NCBI RefSeq assembly: GCF_016756745.1
Contig: NZ_JAESIH010000045.1
Location: 1 to 54,171 of the forward strand
Length of the DNA: 54,171 nt
From: Aminivibrio sp.
GTDB taxonomy: Bacteria; Synergistota; Synergistia; Synergistales; Aminobacteriaceae
Reading direction: 5' to 3'
The translations under genes were made by a program, and so were the position numbers. Each line of letters opens with the position of its first letter. The first letter of the stretch is position 1. The notes under the pieces are model-generated. The model ran no database searches and was not told the origin of the DNA. It worked only from the letters and a program-made list of their open reading frames with translations. Below are positions 24,503-32,623 of the stretch, piece after piece.

Positions 24503-25717
24503 TCAGATCTCTTCTTCCGGTCCGGGTCCGCCCGTTGTCCCTTCCGCAGCCCGCTGAAGCTCTTCCGACAGGGGCACTTTGTGAAGGCGGAGGGCATCGA
24601 AAAGCCTCCCGGCCCCCGGAATGTTCGAACACAGGAACCGCTCGGATCCGCCGTTTCTGAAAAAGAACTCGATCCCCCAGTCCGTTCTCCCGGACAGCAG
24701 GAGCGCCTGCCCCATCAGGCGCCAGTCGGCGAGGCCCGCGATGAACATGACGGTCCGCAGCCACTTCGGAGGCCTGTAGTCCACGAAACCGGCGGAAGCG
24801 ATGTCGGAGAAGGCGATGCGGCGGTCCTTTCCGAGGACGGTCAGGAACAGTTCACCGGGGGTAATTTGCAGGGCGAAGGAAGCGTACTTCGCCGTCCGGT
24901 ACAGGATAGAGGCGAAGATCAGCCCTAAGGCCCAGAAGACCAGGGTGAACCAGGCGCTGCCGTTCCCGAAATCAAGGAATGCGGCCTGGTCGAAGATATG
25001 AACGCCCAAAACCAGGGGAAGCCCGAAGAAGAACCCCGTCATGGCGAAGGAGAGAACATCGGGAAGGATGACCGCGGACCACCTGGGGTACAGGATAGCG
25101 CCGGCCGGAAATTTTCTCCGGGGGAGGAACAGGTAGAACAGCGTTCCCAGGAGAAGGGGCCACGGGGCGAGGGAACGGTACGGCCGGACCAGTCTCTGGG
25201 GGGCGCCGTTGTCCAGGGCCGTGCCCGGGCCCTCCGCGGTCAGGGCGAGAAACCTGGGGCCGTCGGAGAAAGAGTACTTCAGGTAGGCAAAGGTCTCTCC
25301 CTTTTCGGCCATTCCGGGAAAAAGAGAAGTGATGGGCTCCTCCTCTTCGTGGAAATAGAGGCTTTTCCTGGAGGTCCCCCCGGCTTCCCTCCAGGCCGTC
25401 GGGGGGGACCCGGGCGGCGCTGCGGCCCCGGCAAAAATCCCGGGCCAGAGTTCACCTTCCACGGTCAGGAGGCGTTTGTCCGTTTTTGAATCGATAAAGC
25501 CGGCGATGGTACGGAAGGGCGTGACCGACCGGATAAACCGGCCTCCCGCCGCCTGGGCACCGTACAGCCCCTGGTTCGGGCTGTACTGGGAACGGTACTC
25601 CTTCCCCATGTCCACGGAATACAGGCGCACAAGGACACCGTTCCTCGGGCCAAAAAACATTACGATGGCAAGGAAGAGGAGGCACAGCGTTCCGAGCCTT
25701 CTGTACAGCTCTTTCAT
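24503..25717 (-). CDS. Membrane protein of unknown function with possible PH-like domain
   Basis: A 404-residue protein. An N-terminal helix (about 8-25) leads to an extracytoplasmic part of about 160 residues. Three to four helices follow (about 190-285, for example PLLLGTLFYLFLP and WFTLVFWALGLIFASILY), then a cytoplasmic region (YASFALQITPGELFLTVLGK to LFDALRLHKVPL) shaped like a bacterial PH/DUF304 domain. The assignment is tentative. The gene sits between the exported NTF2-like protein and the BNR propeller protein in one tight cluster. Its ribosome binding site is weak. Confidence 0.6.
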   Translation of the reverse strand: MKELYRRLGTLCLLFLAIVMFFGPRNGVLVRLYSVDMGKEYRSQYSPNQGLYGAQAAGGRFIRSVTPFRTIAGFIDSKTDKRLLTVEGELWPGIFAGAAAPPGSPPTAWREAGGTSRKSLYFHEEEEPITSLFPGMAEKGETFAYLKYSFSDGPRFLALTAEGPGTALDNGAPQRLVRPYRSLAPWPLLLGTLFYLFLPRRKFPAGAILYPRWSAVILPDVLSFAMTGFFFGLPLVLGVHIFDQAAFLDFGNGSAWFTLVFWALGLIFASILYRTAKYASFALQITPGELFLTVLGKDRRIAFSDIASAGFVDYRPPKWLRTVMFIAGLADWRLMGQALLLSGRTDWGIEFFFRNGGSERFLCSNIPGAGRLFDALRLHKVPLSEELQRAAEGTTGGPGPEEEI

Positions 25718-25748
25718 TGGATCCGTCCCTTTTCTTTCCCCGCACCCT

Positions 25749-27614
25749 TCACGGCAGCTCCACTTCCGTCCAAGGGGCCTCGCCGCCTGCCCGCCGGAAA
25801 AACCCTGCGGGGGTTCCGATCAGCGTTCCGCCGCCGGGAATCGGAAGGCAGGCCAGAACACGGGTGTTGGACAGGTTTGTCTCCCGAAGGGAAAAGCGCC
25901 CCGGAGACTCCCCGGGAACAAGCCGCACCACCCTCTCCCGGGCGACGGCGAGAAGCCCCTTCCCTTCGGCGGGGAAAATTTCCGTCAGATATTCGAAAGG
26001 CGACCAGCTGAAACCGTCAATCTTCGCCTCTTCCGTCTCCCCTTCAGGAAGGGAGACATTCCACAGCCCGGTCCTTGACACTCCCCAGAGCTTCCCGTCA
26101 TTGTCGAAGGCCAGGGAGCTGATCCCGCGGATCACGTAAATATTCCTCCAGGTCAGGCCTCCGTCCAGGGAGACGGAAAACCCCCTGTCCGTACCGGCAG
26201 CCATGACCGTCCCGTCGGGTGACTGGAGGGAAAAAACATACTCCCCGTCCACATCCTCCACCTTCTGCCATTCATAGCCGTCCGGAGACCGGTACAGCCC
26301 CTCTCCCGCAGTTCCCGCGAGAAATCCTCCCGCCGACGTCCATGCCAGGGACGTGAAAGCCCTTTCGGCGGGAAGGGGTATTTCCGTCCAGGAAAGGCCT
26401 CCGTCCCGGGAAAGAAGGATGTTTCTGTCAGTCCCTGCGAACAGGTCCCCGCCGGGAACCGCTGCGAGAAAGACCGCCCCGCTTCCCGCGCTTCCCCGGC
26501 GGACCCAGCGGTTTCCTCCGTCAGAAGAGGCGAAAAGCCCTCCGGACCGGGTAAGGGCGAGAAGACGGCCGCCTTCACGGGCCAGTCCCACCACGGGATC
26601 GGAGGGAAGAAGCCCGGTGACCCCGAAACTCTCCCGGTCTGCCAGGAAGAGACTGCCCGCGGAGGTTCCCGCGAGGACACCCTTTTTGAAAGGAACGAGG
26701 ACGGTGACAGACATCTCTTTTTCGTCCCCGACAGGAAAGGAGCTCCAGGTTCTTCCGTCGTCGGAGGAGACGAAAAGCCCCTGCTTGTGGGTCCCGGCCC
26801 AGAGCACGCCCTGTTCGTCAGCGGCAAGGGCCTGGACGGTACACAGGGGCGGAAGACCTTCTCCTCCTGGCTGCCACTCTCCCCCCTCCTCCTTCCGGAA
26901 GACTCCGCCTTCGAGGGTTCCGGTGAAGACCGTCCCGGTGACGGAACTGCGGGCGAGGACGAGTGGGAAGATGTTCGCCGGCCCAGGTTTATCAAGGCTC
27001 CAGGTCCTTCCTCCGTCACCGGAGAAGAGGATACCCCTCCCGAAAACGGCGGCCCGGAGATGGCCCTTTCCTTCGTCTTCAAGGTCCGCCACAAGGAAAG
27101 TACCATCCTCGCCCTCCGCCTTCGCCATCACGAAATTTTCCGCGGCCGTCCAGTGGATGCCCGAGTCCCAGAAAACAGCGACGCAGGTACCCCCTGAGGA
27201 GGGGAGAAATTGTTTGACCCTGCCGCCGCCCTTCATGGATCTCCAGGAATTTCCGCCGTCGGGGGACGTGAGAAGTTCGTCGTAGGCCGCGAGAAAGAGG
27301 GAGCCTTCAGAAGAAACTGCCAGGGAAAAGAAATGGGAAGAAGGAAGACTGCCGCCCAGGTTTTTCCAGCGCCTGCCTCCGTTGTCGGAAACAAAGAGAC
27401 CTCCCTTTTCCGAGGTGAGAATGTAGAGTTTATCCCCAGGACCCCGAACCCCGTCGATGAACGGAGCCCACGACTGTTCGGCGGCCGCGGCGGGCGAAAG
27501 GAACAGGCCGGACAGGGCCAGGAGGGCCGGCAGTAAAAATGCGTTCCGGGATCTCTTCGGGGAAGGTCCATGACCGGTGCCTCCGCTTCGAAAAAGCTGT
27601 CCGCCGCGGATCAT
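25749..27614 (-). CDS. Secreted BNR-repeat beta-propeller protein (sortilin/YCF48-like)
   Basis: A 621-residue protein with a signal peptide (hydrophobic LLPALLALSGLFLSPAAAA near residues 27-46). About eight repeats of the type S-x-DGG-xx-W are spread over the whole mature part, for example SDNGGRRWKNLGG, SGDGGRTWSLDK, SRDGGLSWTEIP and SLDGGLTWRNI. These are BNR/Asp-box repeats of a beta-propeller, as in sortilin-like and photosystem-assembly YCF48-like proteins. Sialidase catalytic residues were not seen, so a binding or scaffold role is more likely. RBS AGGAGG overlaps the end of the preceding DUF1294 gene. Confidence 0.75.
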   Translation of the reverse strand: MIRGGQLFRSGGTGHGPSPKRSRNAFLLPALLALSGLFLSPAAAAEQSWAPFIDGVRGPGDKLYILTSEKGGLFVSDNGGRRWKNLGGSLPSSHFFSLAVSSEGSLFLAAYDELLTSPDGGNSWRSMKGGGRVKQFLPSSGGTCVAVFWDSGIHWTAAENFVMAKAEGEDGTFLVADLEDEGKGHLRAAVFGRGILFSGDGGRTWSLDKPGPANIFPLVLARSSVTGTVFTGTLEGGVFRKEEGGEWQPGGEGLPPLCTVQALAADEQGVLWAGTHKQGLFVSSDDGRTWSSFPVGDEKEMSVTVLVPFKKGVLAGTSAGSLFLADRESFGVTGLLPSDPVVGLAREGGRLLALTRSGGLFASSDGGNRWVRRGSAGSGAVFLAAVPGGDLFAGTDRNILLSRDGGLSWTEIPLPAERAFTSLAWTSAGGFLAGTAGEGLYRSPDGYEWQKVEDVDGEYVFSLQSPDGTVMAAGTDRGFSVSLDGGLTWRNIYVIRGISSLAFDNDGKLWGVSRTGLWNVSLPEGETEEAKIDGFSWSPFEYLTEIFPAEGKGLLAVARERVVRLVPGESPGRFSLRETNLSNTRVLACLPIPGGGTLIGTPAGFFRRAGGEAPWTEVELP

Positions 27615-27621
27615 TCTCCCT

Positions 27622-27834
27622 TCACCTCCTCAAGGAAAACCAGGGGTGCCGCATCTTGTGGCGGAACAGCTTCATTTCCGGGAATGTACCGCCTCTTCCG
27701 CCCATCAGGGCGGCGAGAGGAAGGATGTTCTCAGGTACGCGCCGGACCGACGCTTTTGCCGTCAGCTTGTCCCATCCCATGAGGACAAAGGCGGGCACAT
27801 TCATTCCGAGAAATGCGGTAAAAAATGCCGTCAT
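27622..27834 (-). CDS. DUF1294-family small membrane protein, shortened C-terminus
   Basis: A 70-residue protein with the DUF1294 signature: GWDKLTAKASVRRVPENILP, then MGGRGGTFPEMKLFRHKMRH. Full-length members (about 85-95 residues) have a second membrane helix after the FRHK-x-RH motif. Here the protein stops at WFSLRR, and its last codons double as the Shine-Dalgarno of the next gene, so the tail seems to have been lost. The N-terminal helix is present. RBS AAGGAG lies 11 bases upstream. It may be a decaying gene. Confidence 0.6.
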   Translation of the reverse strand: MTAFFTAFLGMNVPAFVLMGWDKLTAKASVRRVPENILPLAALMGGRGGTFPEMKLFRHKMRHPWFSLRR

Positions 27835-27874
27835 TTTCAGCGGCGCTCCTTCCCGGGAACTGCGGCCACGGAGG

Positions 27875-28390
27875 CTACTCCCCTTCCTTCCGGTGGACCG
27901 ATATGTACTTTACGATCTCGTCAGGGTTGGAAAAGCCCTTGATCTCGATCTCGTAACTGTCGGTTCCGGCAGTTGCGATCTTGATCGTCCCGAGATTGAA
28001 GATCCGCTCGAAAATGTTCTTCGTCAGCTCCGTGGTTTTGATGTCCTGAATGAAAATTTTCTCCATGGAGGTGAACAGGATGCCCTGGGTAAAGACAATA
28101 TAATCAATATGAAGCTTGAGTTTCTTGCTCCTGCGCCGGATTTCCTGGATCCCCACGTTGGCCGCCGTCAGCAGGAGGCCCCACATGAGAAGCGTCCATT
28201 TTCCCACGTTCAGCCCGATCCCGGTGAGCATGTTCGGGAAAATGCTCACAAGGATAAAGGGCGCAAGAAACACCAGGGCCGGAACAACAAGAGGGCAAAG
28301 GAAACCCGCTATCGAGGGGGAAAGAATGTAATCAAACTCCACCGCGTCTCCGCCCTCCGATTTTGTCTCGCTCATGAACGTCTTCGCCAT
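27875..28390 (-). CDS. bPH2 (DUF304/YdbS-like) membrane protein
   Basis: A 171-residue protein with two adjacent membrane helices (about 25-50 and 62-82, for example PLVVPALVFLAPFILVSIF). A bacterial PH domain follows, in which IDYIVFTQGILF and FIQDIKTTELTKNIFERIF, then GTIKIATAG, match the DUF304/bPH2 pattern. It is a membrane-associated protein of unknown role. It is the first gene of the minus-strand cluster 28390-18648. The ATG at 28390 is taken; another start at MSETKS (about five codons in) is possible. Confidence 0.8.
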   Translation of the reverse strand: MAKTFMSETKSEGGDAVEFDYILSPSIAGFLCPLVVPALVFLAPFILVSIFPNMLTGIGLNVGKWTLLMWGLLLTAANVGIQEIRRRSKKLKLHIDYIVFTQGILFTSMEKIFIQDIKTTELTKNIFERIFNLGTIKIATAGTDSYEIEIKGFSNPDEIVKYISVHRKEGE

Positions 28391-28440
28391 TTTTTTGCAT
28401 CGACTCCTTCCTGAGAGATTGCTCCATTACTGCGAATCGA

Positions 28441-28465
28441 GTTTCCCTTTCCGGGAAAGGGGAAC
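28441..28465. promoter_or_regulatory. Near-perfect palindrome in a divergent intergenic region
   Basis: GTTTCCCTTTCC and GGAAAGGGGAAC flank a single central G, with 11 of 12 arm positions matching and a perfect 8-bp core. It lies between the divergent bPH2 gene (start 28390) and the solute-binding-protein gene (start 28631), the expected place for an operator. The rest of the 240-base gap shows no clear promoter. Confidence 0.45.
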
Positions 28466-28630
28466 GTCATAGAACGCCGTCCCTTGCGAACATTCTACCA
28501 TGAGCCCGGTCCTTTTTCCGAAAAAACAGAGCATTCCAGAAGGGAGCCTTTTCCAGGCAGACTGGATATGGAACCCAGCGAAAAAAGATATAGCATTGAT
28601 CTGACAGTAATACAGGGGAGGTTGAAGACC

Positions 28631-29644
28631 ATGACTGCAAAAAAGAGGTTTTCCCGGTTTGTTTCAGTGCTTCTTGCCGCGGCGGCACCGCTGTGTGCAT
28701 CTCCTGCCCCTGCTGCGGAGACACTCAACGTGTACACTATCTGGTCCGAACGGTATGCGACGGAAATCTTCGATGCCTTTACGCGGGAGACGGGCGTGAA
28801 GGTGAATTTCCTCCGTTTTCCTTCCGGCGAGGTGCTGGCACGGCTTATAGCGGAGAAAAACAATCCGCAGGTGGATGTTTTTTTCGGCGGCATAGCCGAT
28901 GCCTTCGTCGCGGGGAAAAAAGAGGGCATATTCGATCCCTACGTGCCCAGGGGAGCCGAGGAAATCCCTTCCAGGTTCCGTGATCCCGAAGGATTCTGGA
29001 CAGGGGTTGCCGTCAATCCGCTGTGCTTCATGTTCAACGGAAACTTTTTGAAGAAGCATGGACTGCAGGCTCCGGCATCATGGGCGGAGCTCCTGAACCC
29101 CGTATTTAAAAACGGGCTCATCATGGCGGATGCCAGGACATCGGGAACGGCCGTCTCCCGCCTTTTCAGCCTCGTGCTGGCCATGGGCGAGGATGAAGCC
29201 TACGCATACCAGAAAAAACTGGATTCCAACGTGCAACAGTACACCAAGAGCGGGGCCGGCGGAGCGTTGCCCATCTCCAGGGAACAGGCCGCAGGCGGCA
29301 TCTTCTTCCTTGTGGATGCCCTCGAAATGCAACAGATGGGCTACGACGTAGTCATCAGCTATCCTGCTGAAGGTGTCGTCTACGGTGTTGAAGCGATGGG
29401 GCTCATAAAGGGCGCAAAAAACCCCGGGCTCGGGAAAAAATTTCTCGACTGGGCTGCTGGCCCTGCAATGCAGCGTATCTACGAGGAAAAGAAAATACAC
29501 CTCATTCCCACCCATCCGAAGGTGAAGCTCCGTAACCCGTCCCTCGACATGATCGGCGTGAAGCTGCTCGATCTTGACATCGAATGGTCAGGGGAACACA
29601 GGATGCGCCTGGTGGACCGCTGGGTGAACGAAATCGTTCGGTAA
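28631..29644 (+). CDS. Orphan periplasmic solute-binding protein (AfuA/2-AEP-like family)
   Basis: A 337-residue protein with a signal peptide ending near SPAPAAETL. The mature protein matches ferric iron/2-aminoethylphosphonate-type binding proteins: LNVYTIWSERYATEIFDAF, PQVDVFFGGIADAFVAGKK, WTGVAVNPLCFMFN, and SGTAVSRLFSLVLAMGEDEA. GGGAGG precedes the ATG at 28631. No permease or ATPase gene is next to it, so it must work with transport partners encoded elsewhere, or act as a sensor. A strong terminator follows at 29741-29782. Confidence 0.85.
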   Translation: MTAKKRFSRFVSVLLAAAAPLCASPAPAAETLNVYTIWSERYATEIFDAFTRETGVKVNFLRFPSGEVLARLIAEKNNPQVDVFFGGIADAFVAGKKEGIFDPYVPRGAEEIPSRFRDPEGFWTGVAVNPLCFMFNGNFLKKHGLQAPASWAELLNPVFKNGLIMADARTSGTAVSRLFSLVLAMGEDEAYAYQKKLDSNVQQYTKSGAGGALPISREQAAGGIFFLVDALEMQQMGYDVVISYPAEGVVYGVEAMGLIKGAKNPGLGKKFLDWAAGPAMQRIYEEKKIHLIPTHPKVKLRNPSLDMIGVKLLDLDIEWSGEHRMRLVDRWVNEIVR

Positions 29645-29740
29645 CCCCCGGTCTCCACGCCGCACAGGACCGTGTCCGCTCTGAAAAAAGAAGGAGCCTG
29701 CGAATCTGCCAAGGCGTTTATTTAACGTGTTGGTAAAAAT

Positions 29741-29782
29741 AAAAAGAAGCCACTGATTGCAGTTCATCAGTGGCTTCTTTTT
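29741..29782. terminator. Bidirectional intrinsic terminator
   Basis: AAAAAGAAGCCACTGAT pairs perfectly with ATCAGTGGCTTCTTTTT (17 bp, eight-base loop), flanked by A-rich and T-rich runs, so it can act in both directions. It separates the convergent solute-binding-protein and creatininase-family genes. Confidence 0.9.
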
Positions 29783-29802
29783 CTTCCTGGATTCCCGCTC
29801 AC

Positions 29803-30454
29803 TCATAACGAGTCTGGAGGTGAGACATCCAGCGCAGCATAGATTTGTTTCTGTTTCTCCAAAACTTCGCCGACCCACAGCATTGACTTTCTTCGGCTCC
29901 GTTCTGATCAGTCTGTCCGTCCTGACAAGATCCGGCCGCAGGTACAGGAACAGGGATGTTCCAGCCTCGCTCGCATGGCCGTGGGACATGATGCCGTCGG
30001 AGTCAAGTATCTTCTCTTCCGAACAGAGGGGCTGAATGAACCTCCACCAGTCAAACAGGCAGCAAAGAGCACCCTGCTCGATTTTGAGCTTCGCGGCTAC
30101 TTGGCTGATAAGGGGCACATTCCCGACATGGGGATTCAAAAAGCAGAATCGTTTCATTCCGTGTTTCACGAGACTCATGCAGATATCCTCAAGATAGTCC
30201 CTGAAACTGTCCGGGCGGGCCGTCACAGCCCCCGGCCCCCAGGAGAAAAGAGAATCCCCCACAGGAACCGTTGGCCCTACCAGCCATCCCATCCTGTCGC
30301 CCAGGCGAAATGCCATTTCTTCGGCGATAATGGTGTCCGCCCCCACCGGAAGGTGAGGGCCCCAGATCTCGTACGCCCCGCTCGGGATGATAACGGCATC
30401 GTTTTTCCCCATGTACTCCTGAAAATCCAGTGTGTTCATTTCGAGCAGCTTCAT
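29803..30454 (-). pseudogene. Creatininase-family amidohydrolase with a probable frameshift
   Basis: From ATG 30454 (GGGAGGA six bases upstream) the frame gives a creatininase-type protein: PSGAYEIWGPHLPVGADTII near residue 23, FLNPHVGNVP, and SHGHASEAGTSLFLYLRPDL near residue 158, covering most of the metal-site region. After VNAVG (about 29865) the frame loses similarity and runs through the terminator into antisense of the next gene. One frame over, the DNA reads GEVLEKQKQIYAALDVSPPD and stops at 29803, a sensible family C-terminus just before the terminator. A single-base frameshift or sequencing error is likely. The first metal-site His of the common HGxHLP motif is Trp here, as in some subfamilies. 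Confidence 0.65.
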
Positions 30455-30623
30455 CGTGATTCCTCCCTTTCACCGCAGCACGCAAACATTCACGGCGCAC
30501 CGGAACTTTTTTACCGCCGGCTCCGTGTATTCCCGACCGTCTCCTGGTTTTCGCCCTTTACTCTTCAGGGGCAAGGCACACATGAAACCCCAGGAAGCAC
30601 AGCCCATTCTACAGGGAAAAAGG

Positions 30624-30661
30624 TATAATGTTCTGCAAAACCAGGGTATTTTTTGCAGGAA
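30624..30661 (+). promoter_or_regulatory. -10 element and inverted repeat upstream of the UxuB-like gene
   Basis: A perfect TATAAT (30624-30629) is followed at once by TTCTGCAAAA (30631-30640) and TTTTGCAGGAA (30651-30661), inverted repeats with one extra G and a ten-base centre. The repeat covers the expected transcription start, so it is either an operator or a 5'-leader hairpin. The broken GntR gene nearby could have been its regulator. The -35 is weak. Confidence 0.45.
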
Positions 30662-30686
30662 TTCCATAAAGAACGGGGGATTATGC

Positions 30687-32303
30687 ATGCTGAAACTGAA
30701 CAGGGAGGGACTCATGGATGCCGAAGCCTGGAAGAAGGCGGGCATTGCCCTTCCGGCCTTCGATATCGACGAAATGGTCCGGGAAACGGAAAAAACACCG
30801 GAATGGGTCCATTTCGGTGCAGGAAACATCTTCCGGGTGTTTCCCGCACTGATGCAGCAGAAACTGCTTGATGCCGGATGGGCGAAAACCGGCATCATCG
30901 CCGTAAAAACCTACGACTGGCAGACCATCGGAACCATGTACGCCCCCTTCGACAACCTGAGCCTGGCGGTCATCATGGAACCGGACGGAAGGCTGGACAT
31001 GACGGTGGTGGCAAGCATCTGCGTCACCCTCGCGGGAGACCCCGCCTGCGAAAAGGACTGGGAACGCCTTCAGGAGATTTTCCGTGCGCCCTCCCTGCAA
31101 ATGGTCAGCTTCACCATCACGGAAAAGGGCTACAGCCTGAGAACCTCTTCGGGAGAACTTTCTCCCGAAATCGCCGCGGACCTGGAAAAGGGGCCTGCAT
31201 CGCCCGGGCATGTTATGTCGAAGACGGCGGCCCTCGCCTATGCCCGCTTCAGGGCCGGCGCATTTCCCCTTGCCTTCGTGAGCATGGACAACTGTGCCCG
31301 CAACGGGGACAAACTGAAAGAATCCCTGGGGGAAATTGCCCGCGGATGGGCCGAGAACGGCCTCGTGGAAGAGACGTTCGTGCGGTGGCTCACGGAATCG
31401 CCGAAGGTGTCCTTCCCCTGGACCATGATCGACAAGATCACCCCCCGTCCTTCGGATAGGGTACGAAACCGGCTCAACGCCCTGGGACTCGGAACCGGGG
31501 ACACCCTCCACACCGAAAAGCATGCCTTCATCGCCCCCTTCGTGAACGCCGAGCGGTCCGAATACCTCGTGATCGAGGACAGCTTCCCGAACGGGAGGCC
31601 GCCCCTGGAGCGTGCGGGAGCCTACTTCACCGACAGACTCACTGTGGACAGGGTGGAGAGAATGAAGGTTGGGACATGCCTGAATCCCCTCCATACAGCC
31701 CTGGCGGTCTTCGGCTGCCTGCTGGGATACACCCTCATCGCCGACGAAATGAAGGATCCCGACCTGAAGCGGCTGGTGGAAAAAATCGGCTATGTCGAGG
31801 GAATTCCCGTGGCGGAAGATCCGGGCATCATCCATCCTCTCGACTTCCTCAGGGAGGTCATCGAGGAGCGGCTCCCCAACCCGAACATCCCCGACACCCC
31901 CCAGAGAATCGCCATGGACACGTCCCAGAAGGTGGGCATCCGGTTCGGCGGCACCATCAGGGCCTACAGGGACAGGGAAGGGCTGGACCCGGCAGACCTG
32001 ACCTTCATTCCCCTGACCCTGGCCGCCTGGTGCCGGTATCTCATGGGGCTGAACGACCGGGGAGAAGAGATGGCCCTGAGCCCCGATCCTCTCCTGGAAA
32101 CCCTCAGACCCCATCTCGCTGCGGTCCGCCTCGGAGAACCGTCATCAGCGAAGGGTGTTCTCCGCCCCATACTCTCCGACCGGGGGATCTTCACCGTGGA
32201 CCTGTACGAGGTCGGACTCGGCGAGAAGATCGAAGGCTATTTCGCCGAGATGATCGCCGGACCGGGCGCTGTGAGGAACACTCTTCGCAAGTATCTCGGA
32301 TAA
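30687..32303 (+). CDS. Mannitol-dehydrogenase-family reductase, probably fructuronate/mannonate (UxuB-like)
   Basis: A 538-residue member of the polyol/hexuronate long-chain dehydrogenase family. The N-terminal Rossmann domain shows VHFGAGNIFRVF, and the catalytic K-x(5)-N-xx-H pattern appears as MKVGTCLNPLHTALAVFG (about residue 335). It is longer than E. coli UxuB (about 486). It should reduce fructuronate to mannonate, or a similar sugar acid, with NAD(P)H. Context supports this: a mannonate dehydratase remnant lies directly downstream on the other strand, with a TRAP transporter beyond it. ATG 30687 follows GGGGGA; the frame extends further upstream without similarity. Confidence 0.8.
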   Translation: MLKLNREGLMDAEAWKKAGIALPAFDIDEMVRETEKTPEWVHFGAGNIFRVFPALMQQKLLDAGWAKTGIIAVKTYDWQTIGTMYAPFDNLSLAVIMEPDGRLDMTVVASICVTLAGDPACEKDWERLQEIFRAPSLQMVSFTITEKGYSLRTSSGELSPEIAADLEKGPASPGHVMSKTAALAYARFRAGAFPLAFVSMDNCARNGDKLKESLGEIARGWAENGLVEETFVRWLTESPKVSFPWTMIDKITPRPSDRVRNRLNALGLGTGDTLHTEKHAFIAPFVNAERSEYLVIEDSFPNGRPPLERAGAYFTDRLTVDRVERMKVGTCLNPLHTALAVFGCLLGYTLIADEMKDPDLKRLVEKIGYVEGIPVAEDPGIIHPLDFLREVIEERLPNPNIPDTPQRIAMDTSQKVGIRFGGTIRAYRDREGLDPADLTFIPLTLAAWCRYLMGLNDRGEEMALSPDPLLETLRPHLAAVRLGEPSSAKGVLRPILSDRGIFTVDLYEVGLGEKIEGYFAEMIAGPGAVRNTLRKYLG

Positions 32304-32338
32304 GAACAGGGGGGAACCGGGCTGGTTCCCCCCTGTTC
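32304..32338 (+). terminator. Hairpin directly after the UxuB-like gene
   Basis: GAACAGGGGGGAACC and GGTTCCCCCCTGTTC form a perfect 15-bp stem with a five-base loop starting right after the stop codon. There is no T-run, but the placement supports a terminator or 3'-end stabiliser. Confidence 0.6.
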
Positions 32339-32369
32339 GTCCGCCCCTTCTCCCCGTTTCCCTTTCAGG

Positions 32370-32567
32370 AAGGGGTGTCTCTATGGCGGAGAGGACAAAA
32401 CCCTTTTTCCCCACCGCCCTGAGGTTCCGCAGTTTCTCCAGGGGGCCGGGTCTCGCCCGGCGGAACATCGTACAGTGCGCTGACGATCCCCAGGACAACA
32501 GGGATCTGCCTGATTTTGTCAATGGTGACGGGGTCGCTTTCCCCTACCGTCGGGAAGACATTATCAT
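32370..32567 (-). pseudogene. uxuA: Degraded 5' fragment of mannonate dehydratase
   Basis: On the minus strand one frame reads [20 protein letters not shown] then [10 protein letters not shown], the hallmark N-terminus of UxuA (DPV-T[19 protein letters not shown]). A neighbouring frame continues with [10 protein letters not shown] and [15 protein letters not shown], matching the next UxuA segment. The likely start is the ATG at 32567, with a stop and frame change in the first dozen codons. At least two frameshifts are present and the rest of the roughly 350-residue enzyme is missing. It lies 56 bases after dctM, the natural place for an operon gene, and is convergent with the UxuB-like gene. 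Confidence 0.65.
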
Positions 32568-32623
32568 GGTTCTATGACGTTTCTCACTTTCCTCTTGATT
32601 TTGCGCCGAAATCCCCTGAACTT

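Noticed and set aside
29588-30454. Full 288-codon frame as an intact creatininase-family protein
   Set aside because: Its last ~80 codons pass through a perfect intrinsic terminator and the antisense of the neighbouring gene, and similarity stops at the proposed frameshift.
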